This document shows positions 44,401 to 55,233 of a DNA stretch of 64,000 nt, one piece after another; the first letter of the stretch is position 1, and every line of letters starts with the position of its first letter. The notes under the pieces were generated by a model. It worked only from the letters and a program-made list of their open reading frames with translations, did no database searches and was not told the origin of the DNA. This stretch comes from Bolinopsis microptera (Eukaryota; Ctenophora; Tentaculata; Lobata; Bolinopsidae). The DNA lies in the NCBI RefSeq assembly GCF_026151205.1, contig NC_087084.1, positions 1,526,312-1,590,311 of the forward strand. Reading direction: 5' to 3'. A program made the position numbers and the translations under genes.

Positions 44401-47400
44401 ATCATCTAGCCACTCTTGTTACTATCTCACTTGGGCAATACAGCCACATTGCAGGGAGTAGAAACAAACGACACAGAGTCGACCATGGAATGAATGTTGA
44501 AAAACGTATGTTTAACGAGTCGAACAACCTTAAATTTATAGAATTAATTGGATCCGAAATGTGGGAGGAAGTCACACGTGAAAATTGTGCTGATGAACAA
44601 TATAACAAATTTATTGAAATATACGGTCAGCATTATGATGAGGCATACCCAGTGAAAACCAATCATGTGCGCCGCAAATTTGAAAGGCAGGACCCCAAAC
44701 CTTTTATGCTACCCTGGCTTGAAATTGCATGTGCTCGTAAAAACAAATTATTCCATGCCAAAATAGTGGACCCAACGGAGGAAAACTACAAGGCTTACAA
44801 AAAGCATAAGGCATTCTGCGACAAGCACGTCAATAAGGCAAAAGACAAATACTACAAAACACAATTTGATAAGTATAAAGATTGTTCAAAGAAACAATGG
44901 CAGCTGATCAACACTCTACTTGGCAGAAAATCTAAATCTCATAACAAAATTAAACTCCAAAACGCCGACGGAAATATCATAAATAGTGACAGTGATGTAG
45001 CTGAGCACTTTAACTCTTACTTCTCCAACATTGCCACAAAAATCAAAGATGCGATCAGCGCGCGTACTGTATTCGATCCAGGGGGTTTTAAACATTACCT
45101 TAGCAGCCCAGCTTCGCAGTCTATGTTCGTAAGACCAACTACCGAAAGTGAAGTTGAACAAATTATTAGCAAGCTTAAGAATAAATCCACTCAAGACACT
45201 AAAATTGAACCCCTAAAAATGGTAAAAGACTGCCCCTCCTTCTGTAAAGTCTTGTCCATAATCATTAACACATCATTTAGTCAAGGTATCTTCCCATCAT
45301 CTCTCAAAATAGCTAAAGTTATACCAATTCACAAAGGAGGCAGCAAATCCGACGCCACTAACTATCGACCCATATCTTTGCTGTGCACCTTTTCCAAATT
45401 GTATGAAAAACTTATGCATAATAGAGTAATGGACTTCCTTGACAAGAAAGGCTCGCTCTTTGAAGGGCAATATGGCTTCCGGCCAGGCCGATCCTGTGAG
45501 CATGCTCTTTTGGATGCTCAACACACGATTCTGAATTCCCTTGCCAAAAAGGAAGTTGCTCTATTACTCCTAGTCGACTTTAGTAAAGCTTTTGACGTTT
45601 TGTCTCATGATGTATTGATTGACAAACTCCAGCACTATGGAATCCGTGGGCAAGCTTTGCAATGGTTTAAATCCTACCTAAGCACACGTCAGCAATATGT
45701 ATGTTTGAATGGTATTAAATCAGCTCTTAAACCTATTACATACGGAGTTCCACAGGGCAGTATTATGGGACCTTTGTTATTCCTAATCTACATCAATGAT
45801 ATGCCAAATATCAACAGTATGATAAAGTTTATACTCTACGCTGATGATGCAAATATCATAATAAAAGGCAAAAATGCAAACGATGTTATACAAAAATTCA
45901 ACCAATTCTCCCACGAGTTTGTACGCTGGGTTGACTGTAATGGACTTGCACTTAATCTAAAAAAGACCTGCTATATGCTTTTCGGTGTTAGAAATACTGA
46001 TAATACTCCAAATATTCATATTGCAGACACACAATTAGAACGTAAAAGGGAAGCACGGTTCCTTGGCGTTATAATGGATGATAAACTAACATGGTCTAAG
46101 CATATAGCAGCTGTTAGATCAAAAATGATGCGGTATGTAGGAATTATGTATAAAATAAAACGTCACCTATCGATTCAAATAAGGCTACAGATATATCAAA
46201 GTTTTGTTCAATCGCATTTAAACTTCTGTTCAATTGTATGGGGGTTTGCAGCAAAAAATCACATTGAATCACTCTTCTCACGACAAAAACAGGGTATCAG
46301 GGCAGTAATGCCAGGTCACATTAATTACTTTTACAAAGACGGTCGACTGCCAGAACACACAAAACAATTTTTCAATAACAATGGTATACTCACGGTGCAC
46401 AGTGTTATTGTAAAAAACACACTAATTCTCATGCACCGAATCAAACATTTCCGCAGCTCAGTCCCTCAACAAATCTGTATGACTATCCCAGAAAATGCAC
46501 CCACTGCAAACTCAGATCACGTGACTGCAGCATCCTGGTTAGCCGAGTACAACACCACACATTTCAGATCTTCGATGTTCTTCAAAGGACCTTTACTCTC
46601 AATTTATGCTGTAAATGCAAATGTAAGCACCCTACCCACACTTTTTTCCATAAACCTTTTTAAATCGGCTACAAAACGCATGCTCTTGAACCTGCAGAGT
46701 GAAAATGACGATGACACGTGGCCCAATTTCTTATTACATAATATTCCAGGTCTAAGAAGGTCACAACGTGTCTGAAAGTTACTGGACACAACGGTCATTA
46801 TATCAGTTTAGTGAATTAGTTAATTAGTTAATTAGTAAATCAGTTATTAGTCATATGGTTATTATTAAGTACTATATATTATATTATATGATATTACAAA
46901 AATAAACTATGAATATATATTTGCACACAAAAAAACCAGAACAAACTGATCACAGACTAGCGGCAACTAATATTAATGGATAAGCCACACATCCTAAATT
47001 CCAGGTCCATATTTACACTGCCACATTCCCCACTATCACTATTTTCCTATCAGCACAAACCGTAATTAATTTATTTCAACAATCACAAACACTACATATC
47101 CAAACTAATGGCATGGCATAGCAATATCTACAATATCCTAAATCAGTCCCTAACAAACTTAGCGCGAGTCTGAAAGGCTGTTGGAAGCACAGAGTGCTCC
47201 ATATTTTGTTTTTATCAATAAACTTTTTTTTTTTCATTTTCTTTTTTTAAAATAAATTTATTAACTGCGTGCAAATTTGTGTTTCAGATTTGATCTATTT
47301 ATGATATATATTTATGATTATGTAATAAAGTTATTAATATTATATTCGTAAACATTGGCTGGCTTACAAACCAGTCCCCAAACAAACAAACAGCTGAAAG

Positions 47401-49616
47401 GGTTATACTCGACTCCTTCATCCCATCCTTTAGCGCTCCGTCACTGATAAATTTTAGGAGTAAATAATCCAACAGAATCTACATTTTTGCAACAAATAAT
47501 AAAGTATCAATGGATCTATGATCTGTAAATGTTAAATGTTTTATGGAATGGTTCAGTAAACGGTCTACTGAGATGAAGAAAACCTGACAGTGATATCAGA
47601 ACTATCTGAATGATTAGAGAATAATGTTCCTCCAGAGTCCACCCAATGAATATGTACAGAGTTAGCAGCTACTCCGTTTATTGAACAAGTCAGCGTTGAC
47701 ACAGTGCCTGCTGGCACATCATAGCTGTTCACGCTTACCTCTGAAATTTATACATCAAACAAAAGTAAGTAAGTAGAATGTACAGTTATTTTTAAATTTC
47801 TACAATAACCCGTGCATGATGTCATTTATCTGATATGAATTTTAGTTTGGCTGTAAGATATATTACAAGATGACTGTTACAGTGTTTAAATAACATACCA
47901 TACACGTTTAGATTGACGGTGGTATCAGAGAAGTTGGAATCAGGTAAAGATCTGGAAGTGACTCTGCAAGTGTAGGTAGTATCTTCGTTGACAAGAGTTC
48001 CGTCTACGGCAAGAGTTGATGTCTGTGTCCCGTCGGAGTGACTTCCTTGGGTAGGGACGAGCTTATCGCCTGAAACTGGCCCTGTACTTGTTCGCCAGGT
48101 AACTGCTGCTGTTTCTGTTATGCCAGTGATGATACAGGAAATCGTTGCGTAAGAGCCTTTCTTCACTTCTGTGTTAACTGACTCAACGTCTGAAGTGAGT
48201 TTTGGTACATTTATAAACTCTACAATTTATAACCGACGGATCATCAAAACAATTTCTTTAACTGATTTGAATGAGAATATGGAGATTGGAGGTGGAATAA
48301 AATTTTGTCCACGACCACAACTCAAAAAGTACATTGCAAGATTACTGTTAGCGTTTAAGAAATATACCATAAACGTTTAGATTGACAGTGGTATCAGAGA
48401 AGTTGGAATCGGGCAAAGATCCGGAAGTGACTCTGCAAGTGTAGGCAGTATCGTCATTCACAAAAGTTCCGTCTACGGCAAGAGTTGATGTTTGTGTCCC
48501 ATCAGAGTTACTTCCTTGGGTAGGAATGATTTTATTGCTTGAAACTGGCCCTGTACTAGTTCGCCAGGTCACTGTTGCTGTATCTGTTATGCCAGTGATG
48601 ATACATGAAATCGTTGCGTAAGAGCCTTTCTTCATTTCTGTGCTAACTGACTCAACGTCTGAAATGAGGTAATCCGTAATCGGAATCTTTCAATTAAAGG
48701 TTGCTCTAGTGTTAAAAATGGAAAATGTTTGGACTTGTTTAGTGAACGATTTTCAGTCATTATTAAAGTGTTAATCAAATTGCTTTTATCCCAATAATAT
48801 ATGGTGTCTTGCATGTTATCAAGTGACCGATGTACAGGATGCACGCGCGTTTATCTAAAGTTCTTGCGATTTTTTATCTACAAAGAAATTAGATGGTGTT
48901 AAAATGAAATAGAAATTAATTGCAACAGTCAACTCACCTGGCTGACATACAGAATCATCTTTTCTCACGTTACCAGTTCTGGGCTGACTGAGAATACTTT
49001 CCCAGCTGATGAACCGGACATTATCGAACTTCTTTTCCACTTCAGAACATCTACCACCCCAATACAGCTTTGTTACTTCTGTCCCGCTTAGTTCCTTTCC
49101 AAATATATTCAACTTCATCAGCTGTCCTCCGAATACGTATGACCTATCTGAGCTGCCACTGAAGTGTCCCAGGATAATGTAGCCCCCCTCTTCTAATGGA
49201 GTAGTATTGTCAATTGTCTTTGACCCAACCAGAGCTCCGTTGTAGTAAACCTTTATTGTTGCAGAGCTTGTGGACCAGCTCTGGCATTGGTGGGTCCAAG
49301 TATTAAGCGGCACCGAAATAAACGCGCTGCGAAAGTCGTTGTGAATGAAGTTCCACCCTCCAGTGTCAGAGATGAGGATTTCGGTGCTATGAGTACTTGT
49401 TGCGTAGTTTATCCAGGCTCTATAAATCCCAGTTTGCTGTTTCTTAACCCATGAGCATACCGTCAGAGCGTATTTAACATTGCTCATATCAGGGTAGAAT
49501 TTAACGTAATCACTGACTGTGGTGCCGAATTGGAGTGATTGAGCTTCTACAGTGGGCTGGGCTATTTGTAGGTAGTGGAATCCGAATAGTAGGATTGGTA
49601 AACGATGCCGGAACAT
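38423..49616 (-). CDS. Pentraxin-multi-Ig secreted protein, left copy (interrupted by a LINE)
   Basis: Exon 1, 49616-48938, encodes a leader (MFRHRLPILLFGFHYLQIAQ) and a pentraxin/LamG domain with HQCQSWST, close to the pentraxin signature HxCx[ST]WxS, and two conserved Cys. Two 291-nt phase-1 Ig exons follow (48658-48368, 48189-47899). Later Ig domains are split in pairs: 47740-47584, 47443-44217 (with LINE inside), 44060-43948, 43838-43698, 42494-42350, 42209-42112, 41762-41609, 41416-41235, 40647-40493, 40243-40161, 40006-39885 (a GC donor), 39645-39532, 39353-39221, 38989-38813, and 38571-38423 with a stop. Ig hallmarks such as ISC...W...AYTC are clear. No membrane segment is seen. Pentraxins bind surface ligands with calcium, so a recognition role is inferred. 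The antisense LINE in exon 47443-44217 probably disables the downstream part unless it is skipped. Confidence 0.72.
40706..41142 (-). mobile_element. tRNA-derived SINE
   Basis: The minus strand starts GGCTATGTGGCGCAGTTCG (A-box-like TGGCGCAGT). About 65 nt later it has GGTTCGATTCCC, an exact RNA polymerase III B box. A tRNA-unrelated body of about 330 nt follows, ending CTGGTGCAGCGCAGC near a T-rich stretch. It lies in the intron between exons 41235 and 40647 of the left pentraxin-Ig gene, on the gene's strand. It is not tested against known SINE families. Confidence 0.75.
41826..41905. repeat. AT-rich palindromes in left arm
   Basis: AAAAGTATATATACTT repeats in alternating orientation, then the perfect palindrome around TTCGTTAATTATA/TATAATTAACGAA. 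The right arm lacks this expansion. Confidence 0.75.
41897..42111 (-). repeat. 49-bp exon-end/donor repeats, left copy
   Basis: About five copies of the unit described at 60790-61160, starting at the donor of exon 42209-42112. Confidence 0.9.
42812..43618 (+). mobile_element. Penelope-like element fragment with inverted copy
   Basis: The plus strand encodes STELSKLIWDLKEKMIEYSI, then GHCGLCLDEKLYIL and INKRSEIISKCRHSRKFL (43187-43416). This matches the end of the GIY-YIG endonuclease region of Penelope-like retroelements, from memory of that family. About 280 bp at 43342-43622 recurs inverted at about 42871-43152. The two are joined across a 63-nt near-perfect palindrome at 43151-43213. A 14-bp AT-rich target repeat (TATATTATTTTATA) flanks it, and the right arm has the empty site. 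An attached inverted partial copy is typical of the family. It is a partial copy. Confidence 0.72.
44313..47391 (+). mobile_element. 5'-truncated LINE (CR1/Jockey-like) with long reverse transcriptase ORF
   Basis: The open frame enters from the element edge with the end of an AP-endonuclease domain (SATLIDHVYSNN...VDLSDHLATL). It continues through the ATG at 44490 to a stop at 46775. RT landmarks: IPIHKGGSKSDATNYRPISL, QYGFRPGRSCEHALLDA, DFSKAFDVLSHD (from residue 363 of the ATG-initiated frame), VPQGSIMGPLLFLIYINDM, YADD (residues 450-453), then FLGVIMDDKLTW. The RT frame is uninterrupted. The 3' end is about 600 nt of untranslated sequence finishing in an AAAC-type tail (47376-47391). Comparison with the empty site in the right arm (59430 region) places it inside an Ig exon, antisense to the host gene, with no clear target duplication. 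Confidence 0.88.
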
Positions 49617-49930
49617 TTTAAACCTCAGTTGTTTTGTGGGTATCAAACTGCACGAGTTACTTCACATCGTAACCTTGTTTAATGAGGTTGTCAACATATA
49701 GTTCTGGTAAAAATGAAAGTGATAAGTTACATTAAAAAATCTATTTAATTGTAAATTATCATTAAATATTTGTGTAAAGACACGCCCAAATGTAAAAAAC
49801 CTGTTTAACAGTTTAAATCTCCACTTGATATCCAAATGAATCCGGATTCGGCCCGATTATTGACGGTTATTATCACGGAATATTAGCAACCTGAATCCGG
49901 ATATGAAATGTAAAGAAGGGGGTTTAAATA

Positions 49931-50789
49931 CCTTAATTCCCAAAAATTTGGGCGACAAAAAATTTGAGCGGGCCTCTCGCCCAAATTTTTTGCAGACCAA
50001 ATTAATTGCATAAATCTTTTCCGTCTGCTAAATTTTTTGCTTACCAAACTTTTGGCATTTGGCCTGTGGCCCTGAAATCTATAGAAAGATGGCTTTTTCT
50101 TCATATATCCATAATGAAGAAAAATAATATTTGAAATTTTAGTTTTCTAAGCAACAAGCATTCCACGTAACTGCAGTTCAAAGAATGTGATGGTGCATAT
50201 GTCTGGTTAATTAAAATTAGACTTGACCTTTGGTCCGGGTTTACAGTAGTTCGCTACACATAATTATGTACACCTTTGTTTCCCCCAAAGCTAAGCGTAT
50301 GTGCCGCTTAGTTTGATAGATCATGATGTAAACCTTCTAATTTTCTTCCAAACCTTTCGACCATCTGGTGAGGCGTTATAATGATAATTGTATGTGAAAG
50401 GGGTATGATAAGATATGCTGAGTTTAAGTAGACTAAACTATCTGATTGAGAGACTAAATATCACTATTGTATATCTATCATTTTGTACTGTGCCATCATC
50501 ACTGTATTTTTTAGTAGTTACTGGGCAGATCGTAAATTTCATAATGTGAAACAACTCAGACTACCACCTACATGCTTAAAATTGAAAGCAAAATGACTGG
50601 AATAATAAGAAATAATAATGAACTAAGGCAAATATCTAACTGAAATTTTAGTGGAAAATCGTTCATTTTTCGAAGAGTTTGTGCCCAAATTTTCGGTCGC
50701 CCAAATGAGTTTAAATTTTCTGCCCAAATTTTTCGGGCTCAAATAAATTGTGCTCAATATAATGGCACACAAATTTTTGGGAACTAAGG
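49931..50789. mobile_element. 859-bp MITE, left-arm copy
   Basis: TIRs of about 24 bp beginning CCTTAATTCCCAAAAATTTG / CCTTAGTTCCCAAAAATTTG, flanked by TA, with internal CCCAAATTTTT sub-repeats. The 73-codon open frame at 49883-50104 overlaps it and is not judged a gene. The mirrored copy at 54054-54912 shows insertion before the inverted duplication. Confidence 0.8.
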
Positions 50790-52377
50790 TATATGAAATG
50801 TTACAACGGTTAGGACAGCAAGCTAATCCTTCGTAATACGGACCTCTCCCTTTCGAATGAGACGTCTGTTTTGCTCATGCTGCGCGCGACGACAGTCATG
50901 TGATAATTAATTACATCCAAAGTAACCAGTATGTTTAGTGGTTAACGACAGTTACACAGGTTTAAAATAGGTTACATTTTATTTGAATTCAGGAATATAG
51001 CGTATTAGTTGTTTAAACAGGATCCTTAATGTAATATTGTTATTTTAGTTAAAGTTGAAAGCCTAATGACTTAACCTGTGCTTAAGATTAGCTACGTTAA
51101 AAAACAAATTCCATTATGATATCAGCTGAGAAAAAGCCAACGAATCGTTGAAAACAGATTTTATTTTGCATTTATATTCTGGAAGCAAATAGGATTACAC
51201 CATGCAGAGTGCTGTTAAAGAATTTTATATCAAATGAAGGGCTTGATGGTGCTGATTCGAGTAAACCTCAAAATTTTGAATGTTAGAAATAACAAATAAT
51301 AATTAGGATGAGACAAAATAACAGTCAATAAAGTTGGTACACGATATAACAATCATAAGACATGACGCAATATATACATAAAACAAATCATTGCGTAAAA
51401 TTTGAAGTGACCTACAAGTACAACAACCTGATAAAGTTGCTTAGAAATATAGCGTCCATTGAAGCATTACCGTTATTATGCTACGGAAACACAGGTCCGT
51501 CTAAAAAACTCCAGGGAAGACAAAGATGAGACAGTAATATATAAATTTAAGATCTTCAACCTGTAGAAATCTATTGAAAAACAAAGCTGTGGATGTCAGG
51601 CTACAAAACATGTCAAATTACAGTTTAAAAGTTTTTCTATGAGGCTTTGCAGAAAAAATATGTTCTACTGAAAAACTGTACTGATATTGAAATAAATAAC
51701 TAATTGCTAACGCTATTTTTCAGGATTTAGAGGACATAGTTTTCGTGATGTCACTATAAGCTACTATTGTATATACATGGGCTTATTATAGTATTGTGTA
51801 TATAGCATCTCAGCATGCTAGCTCGTTATCCCAGTCAAATGAGCATCGAGGCGAAGGGTCTTAGACAAGATCCATTTAATCATATCAAATCCAAACACGC
51901 CATCTGCGGCATCTTATTCTCTTCACTCATCAACAACAACAGTGAAATCATTGGGTTGATCACGGGCGAAAGTCAAATCCACCTCACGAGAGTAGTTGCT
52001 AGATTTGCCACTATACGTGTTTTAACAACCGCAAGAAAGTTGTCGATTCTCTGGCCAGTAGGTACAACTACATGAAAATTGAACATCACTGTACCAGCGC
52101 TATCTCGTACCAATTCATTGTGTTTTTACTTTCACTAACACTGTAGCAATAAAAATGTTATGTGTTATTGAATAACACATAAGTTTCTTCGCGTCTTTTT
52201 ATCGCAACAACGAGCGCAAAGTGGCCTGGCTCAAGCATTAAACAAGGGGACTGTAAAAAATATTTATTTTCAAAATTTTTCGTTTTAGTAAATTATATTA
52301 ATATTATAAATCTAAATCCTATGGTATTGTTATTATCTTAACAGTTACTGTTGTAACTTAAGATTTTAAATTTGTAT

Positions 52378-52487
52378 TCCTTGTATTCCAGATTCCTTGT
52401 ATTCCTTGTATTCATTGTATTCCTTGTATTCCTTGTATTCATTGTATTCCTTGTATTCCTTGTATTCCTTGTATTCCTTGTATTCCT
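52378..52487 (+). repeat. 9-bp (CCTTGTATT)n repeat
   Basis: About twelve copies of TTGTATTCC, two with CATTG, immediately before the 370-bp dispersed repeat. Confidence 0.9.
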
Positions 52488-52491
52488 AGCT

Positions 52492-52864
52492 GTAGGACTA
52501 TTGAGTGGAGGACTGTTGAGCGTAGGACAGTAGGTCGGTGAAGGTCGGAAGTAGGACTGTAGAGCGGTGTCAAATCGCCAGGGTAGGACTCTAGAGCGGC
52601 CGCCCTTATAGATCTCACAACATGAGGACTTTAGAGCGGTACGATCCTAAAATGAGGACTGTAGAGCGGTGGACTGTTGAGTGGTTGACTGTAGGCCGGT
52701 GAAGGTCGGTGAAGGTCGGTGAAGGTCGGTGAAGGTCGGAAGTAGGACTGCAGAGCGGCCCTCCCTTATAGATCCCATAATATGAGGACTCTAGAGCGGT
52801 ACCCTCCTATAACATGAGGACTCTATAGCGGTTGAAAATTTGAAGATTGAACACTCAACGAAGC
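52492..52864 (+). repeat. 370-bp dispersed repeat, copy 2 (palindrome spacer)
   Basis: Matches 36547-36912 with few changes and two extra GGTGAAGGTC units. It sits in the unpaired centre of the inverted duplication. Confidence 0.85.
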
Positions 52865-52959
52865 TTGAGTCTTCTAAATCCTTAAAAATAACGCAATCTA
52901 TTTATTTCAATATCAAAACAGTTTTTCAGTGGAACAAATTTTCAGTTAAGCCTCATAGA

Positions 52960-53160
52960 GACGCTGACGAGCTTGCTAAATCACTTTACACTCGATCTTT
53001 GAGATTTTTCTAAAAGGGCCCCGACAGTTGAAACAAACTCGAATCGATGTATTTTTTGGACGCTGATTCCGAATCACCCCCATGCCCCCTCTTGAGATGA
53101 GATTAGAGGGTTAGGGTTTCGAATAGTCGTTCAGGGCCAGCTAGAGAACGGGTTAAAAAA
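52960..53160 (-). repeat. Dispersed repeat with CCCTAA-type tract, copy 2
   Basis: Inverted, shorter copy in the spacer of the large palindrome: ATCGATGTATTTTTTGGACG, CTGATTCCGAATCACCCCCA, then GAGGGTTAGGGTTTCG. Confidence 0.65.
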
Positions 53161-54053
53161 GTCACAAAAAGACAGTTGAGTGAAGAGTGATTACTCATCA
53201 TCCTCATAGAGAACATTCTTTAACTGTATTGTGACTTGTTTTATAACCTAATATTAACAGCAGAAATAGATTTCTACAGGTTGCATATCTTAAATTTATA
53301 TGTTACTCTCTCATCTTTGTCTTCTCTGAAAATTTTCTAGATTTTTTAGACCACCTGTGTTCCCGTAGCTATATAACGTTAATCCTCCAATAGACGCTAT
53401 ATTTCTGGGGAGCTTTATCAGGAATTGTTGTAGGTCACTTCAAATTTTGCGCGGTGTTTTGGTTCATGTAAATATAAATGTGTCATGTCTTATGATTTTT
53501 ATATCGTGTGCCAACTTTATTGACTGTTATTTTGTCTCATCCTAATTAATATTTGTTTCTAACATTCAAAATTTTGATGCTTATTCAAATCAGCACTATC
53601 AAGCCCTTGATTTGATATAAGATTCCTTAACAGCACATCGCATGGTGTAATCTTATTTGCTTCCAGAATATAAATGCAAATAAAATCCGTTTTCAACGAT
53701 TTAATGGCTTTTTCTCAGCTGATATCATAATGGAATTTGTTTTTAACGTAGCTTAACTTGAGCACAGGTTGAGTCATTGGGCTTTCAACTTTAACTAAAA
53801 TAACAATATTACATTAAGGATCCTGTTTAAACAACTAATACGCTATATTCCTGAATTCAAATAAAATGTAACCTATTTTAAACCTGTGTAACTGTCGTTA
53901 ACCACTAAACATACTGGTTACTTTGGATGTAATTAATTATCACATGACTGTCGTCGCGCGCAGCATGAGCAAAACAGACGTCTCATTCGAAAGGGAGAGG
54001 TCCGTATTACGAAGGATTAGCTTGCTGTCCTAACCGTTGTAACATTTCATATA

Positions 54054-54912
54054 CCTTAGTTCCCAAAAATTTGTGTGCCATTATATTGAGCACAATTTAT
54101 TTGAGCCCGAAAAATTTGGGCAGAAAATTTAAACTCATTTGGGCGACCGAAAATTTGGGCACAAATTCTTCGAAAAATGAACGATTTTCCACTAAAATTT
54201 CAGTTAGATATTTGCCTTAGTTCATTATTATTTCTTATTATTCCAGTCATTTTGCTTTCAATTTTAAGCATGTAGGTGGTAGTCTGAGTTGTTTCACATT
54301 ATGAAATTTACGATCTGCCCAGTAACTACTAAAAAATACAGTGATGATGGCACAGTACAAAATGATAGATATACAATAGTGATATTTAGTCTCTCAATCA
54401 GATAGTTTAGTCTACTTAAACTCAGCATATCTTATCATACCCCTTTCACATACAATTATCATTATAACGCCTCACCAGATGGTCGAAAGGTTTGGAAGAA
54501 AATTAGAAGGTTTACATCATGATCTATCAAACTAAGCGGCACATACGCTTAGCTTTGGGGGAAACAAAGGTGTACATAATTATGTGTAGCGAACTACTGT
54601 AAACCCGGACCAAAGGTCAAGTCTAATTTTAATTAACCAGACATATGCACCATCACATTCTTTGAACTGCAGTTACGTGGAATGCTTGTTGCTTAGAAAA
54701 CTAAAATTTCAAATATTATTTTTCTTCATTATGGATATATGAAGAAAAAGCCATCTTTCTATAGATTTCAGGGCCACAGGCCAAATGCCAAAAGTTTGGT
54801 AAGCAAAAAATTTAGCAGACGGAAAAGATTTATGCAATTAATTTGGTCTGCAAAAAATTTGGGCGAGAGGCCCGCTCAAATTTTTTGTCGCCCAAATTTT
54901 TGGGAATTAGGG
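54054..54912. mobile_element. 859-bp MITE, right-arm copy
   Basis: Mirror of 49931-50789, same length and near identical. The overlapping frame at 54739-54960 differs from its partner by one residue in 73. Confidence 0.8.
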
Positions 54913-55233
54913 TATCTAAACCCCCTTCTTTACATTTCATATCCGGATTCAGGTTGCTAATATTCCGTGATAATAACCGTCAATAATCGGGCCGAATCCG
55001 GATTCATTTGGATATCAAGTGGAGATTTAAACTGTTAAACAGGTTTTTTACATTTGGGCGTGTCTTTACACAAATATTTAATGATAATTTACAATTAAAT
55101 AGATTTTTTAATGTAACTTATCACTTTCATTTTTACCAGAACTATATGTTGACAACCTCATTAAACAAGGTTACGATGTGAAGTAACTCGTGCAGTTTGA
55201 TACCCGCAAAACAACTGAGGTTCAAAATTAATC

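Larger units (their letters stand above)
41656..51575 (-). repeat. Left arm of large inverted duplication
   Basis: Reverse-complement match of 53262-61339, including gene exons, introns, the 859-bp MITE and upstream DNA. Extra material in this arm is a LINE (44313-47391) and a Penelope-like fragment (about 42812-43618). The inner edge is near CCTGTAGAAATCT (51570). The outer edge is at the CAGGTAAC near 41656. Confidence 0.9.
51576..53261. other. Spacer of the inverted duplication
   Basis: Non-mirrored centre. It holds an 86-codon open frame (51815-52075) with no recognised motif and a hairpin TTATGTGTTATTGAATAACA near 52157. The 9-bp array, the 370-bp repeat and the inverted CCCTAA repeat also lie here. 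Confidence 0.7.

Noticed and set aside
44916-45524. Minus-strand frames inside the LINE
   Set aside because: Antisense shadows of the reverse transcriptase frame.
49883-50104. Conserved 73-codon gene mirrored at 54739-54960
   Set aside because: Conservation comes from the inverted duplication; the frame overlaps the end of a MITE with A/T-rich sub-repeats.
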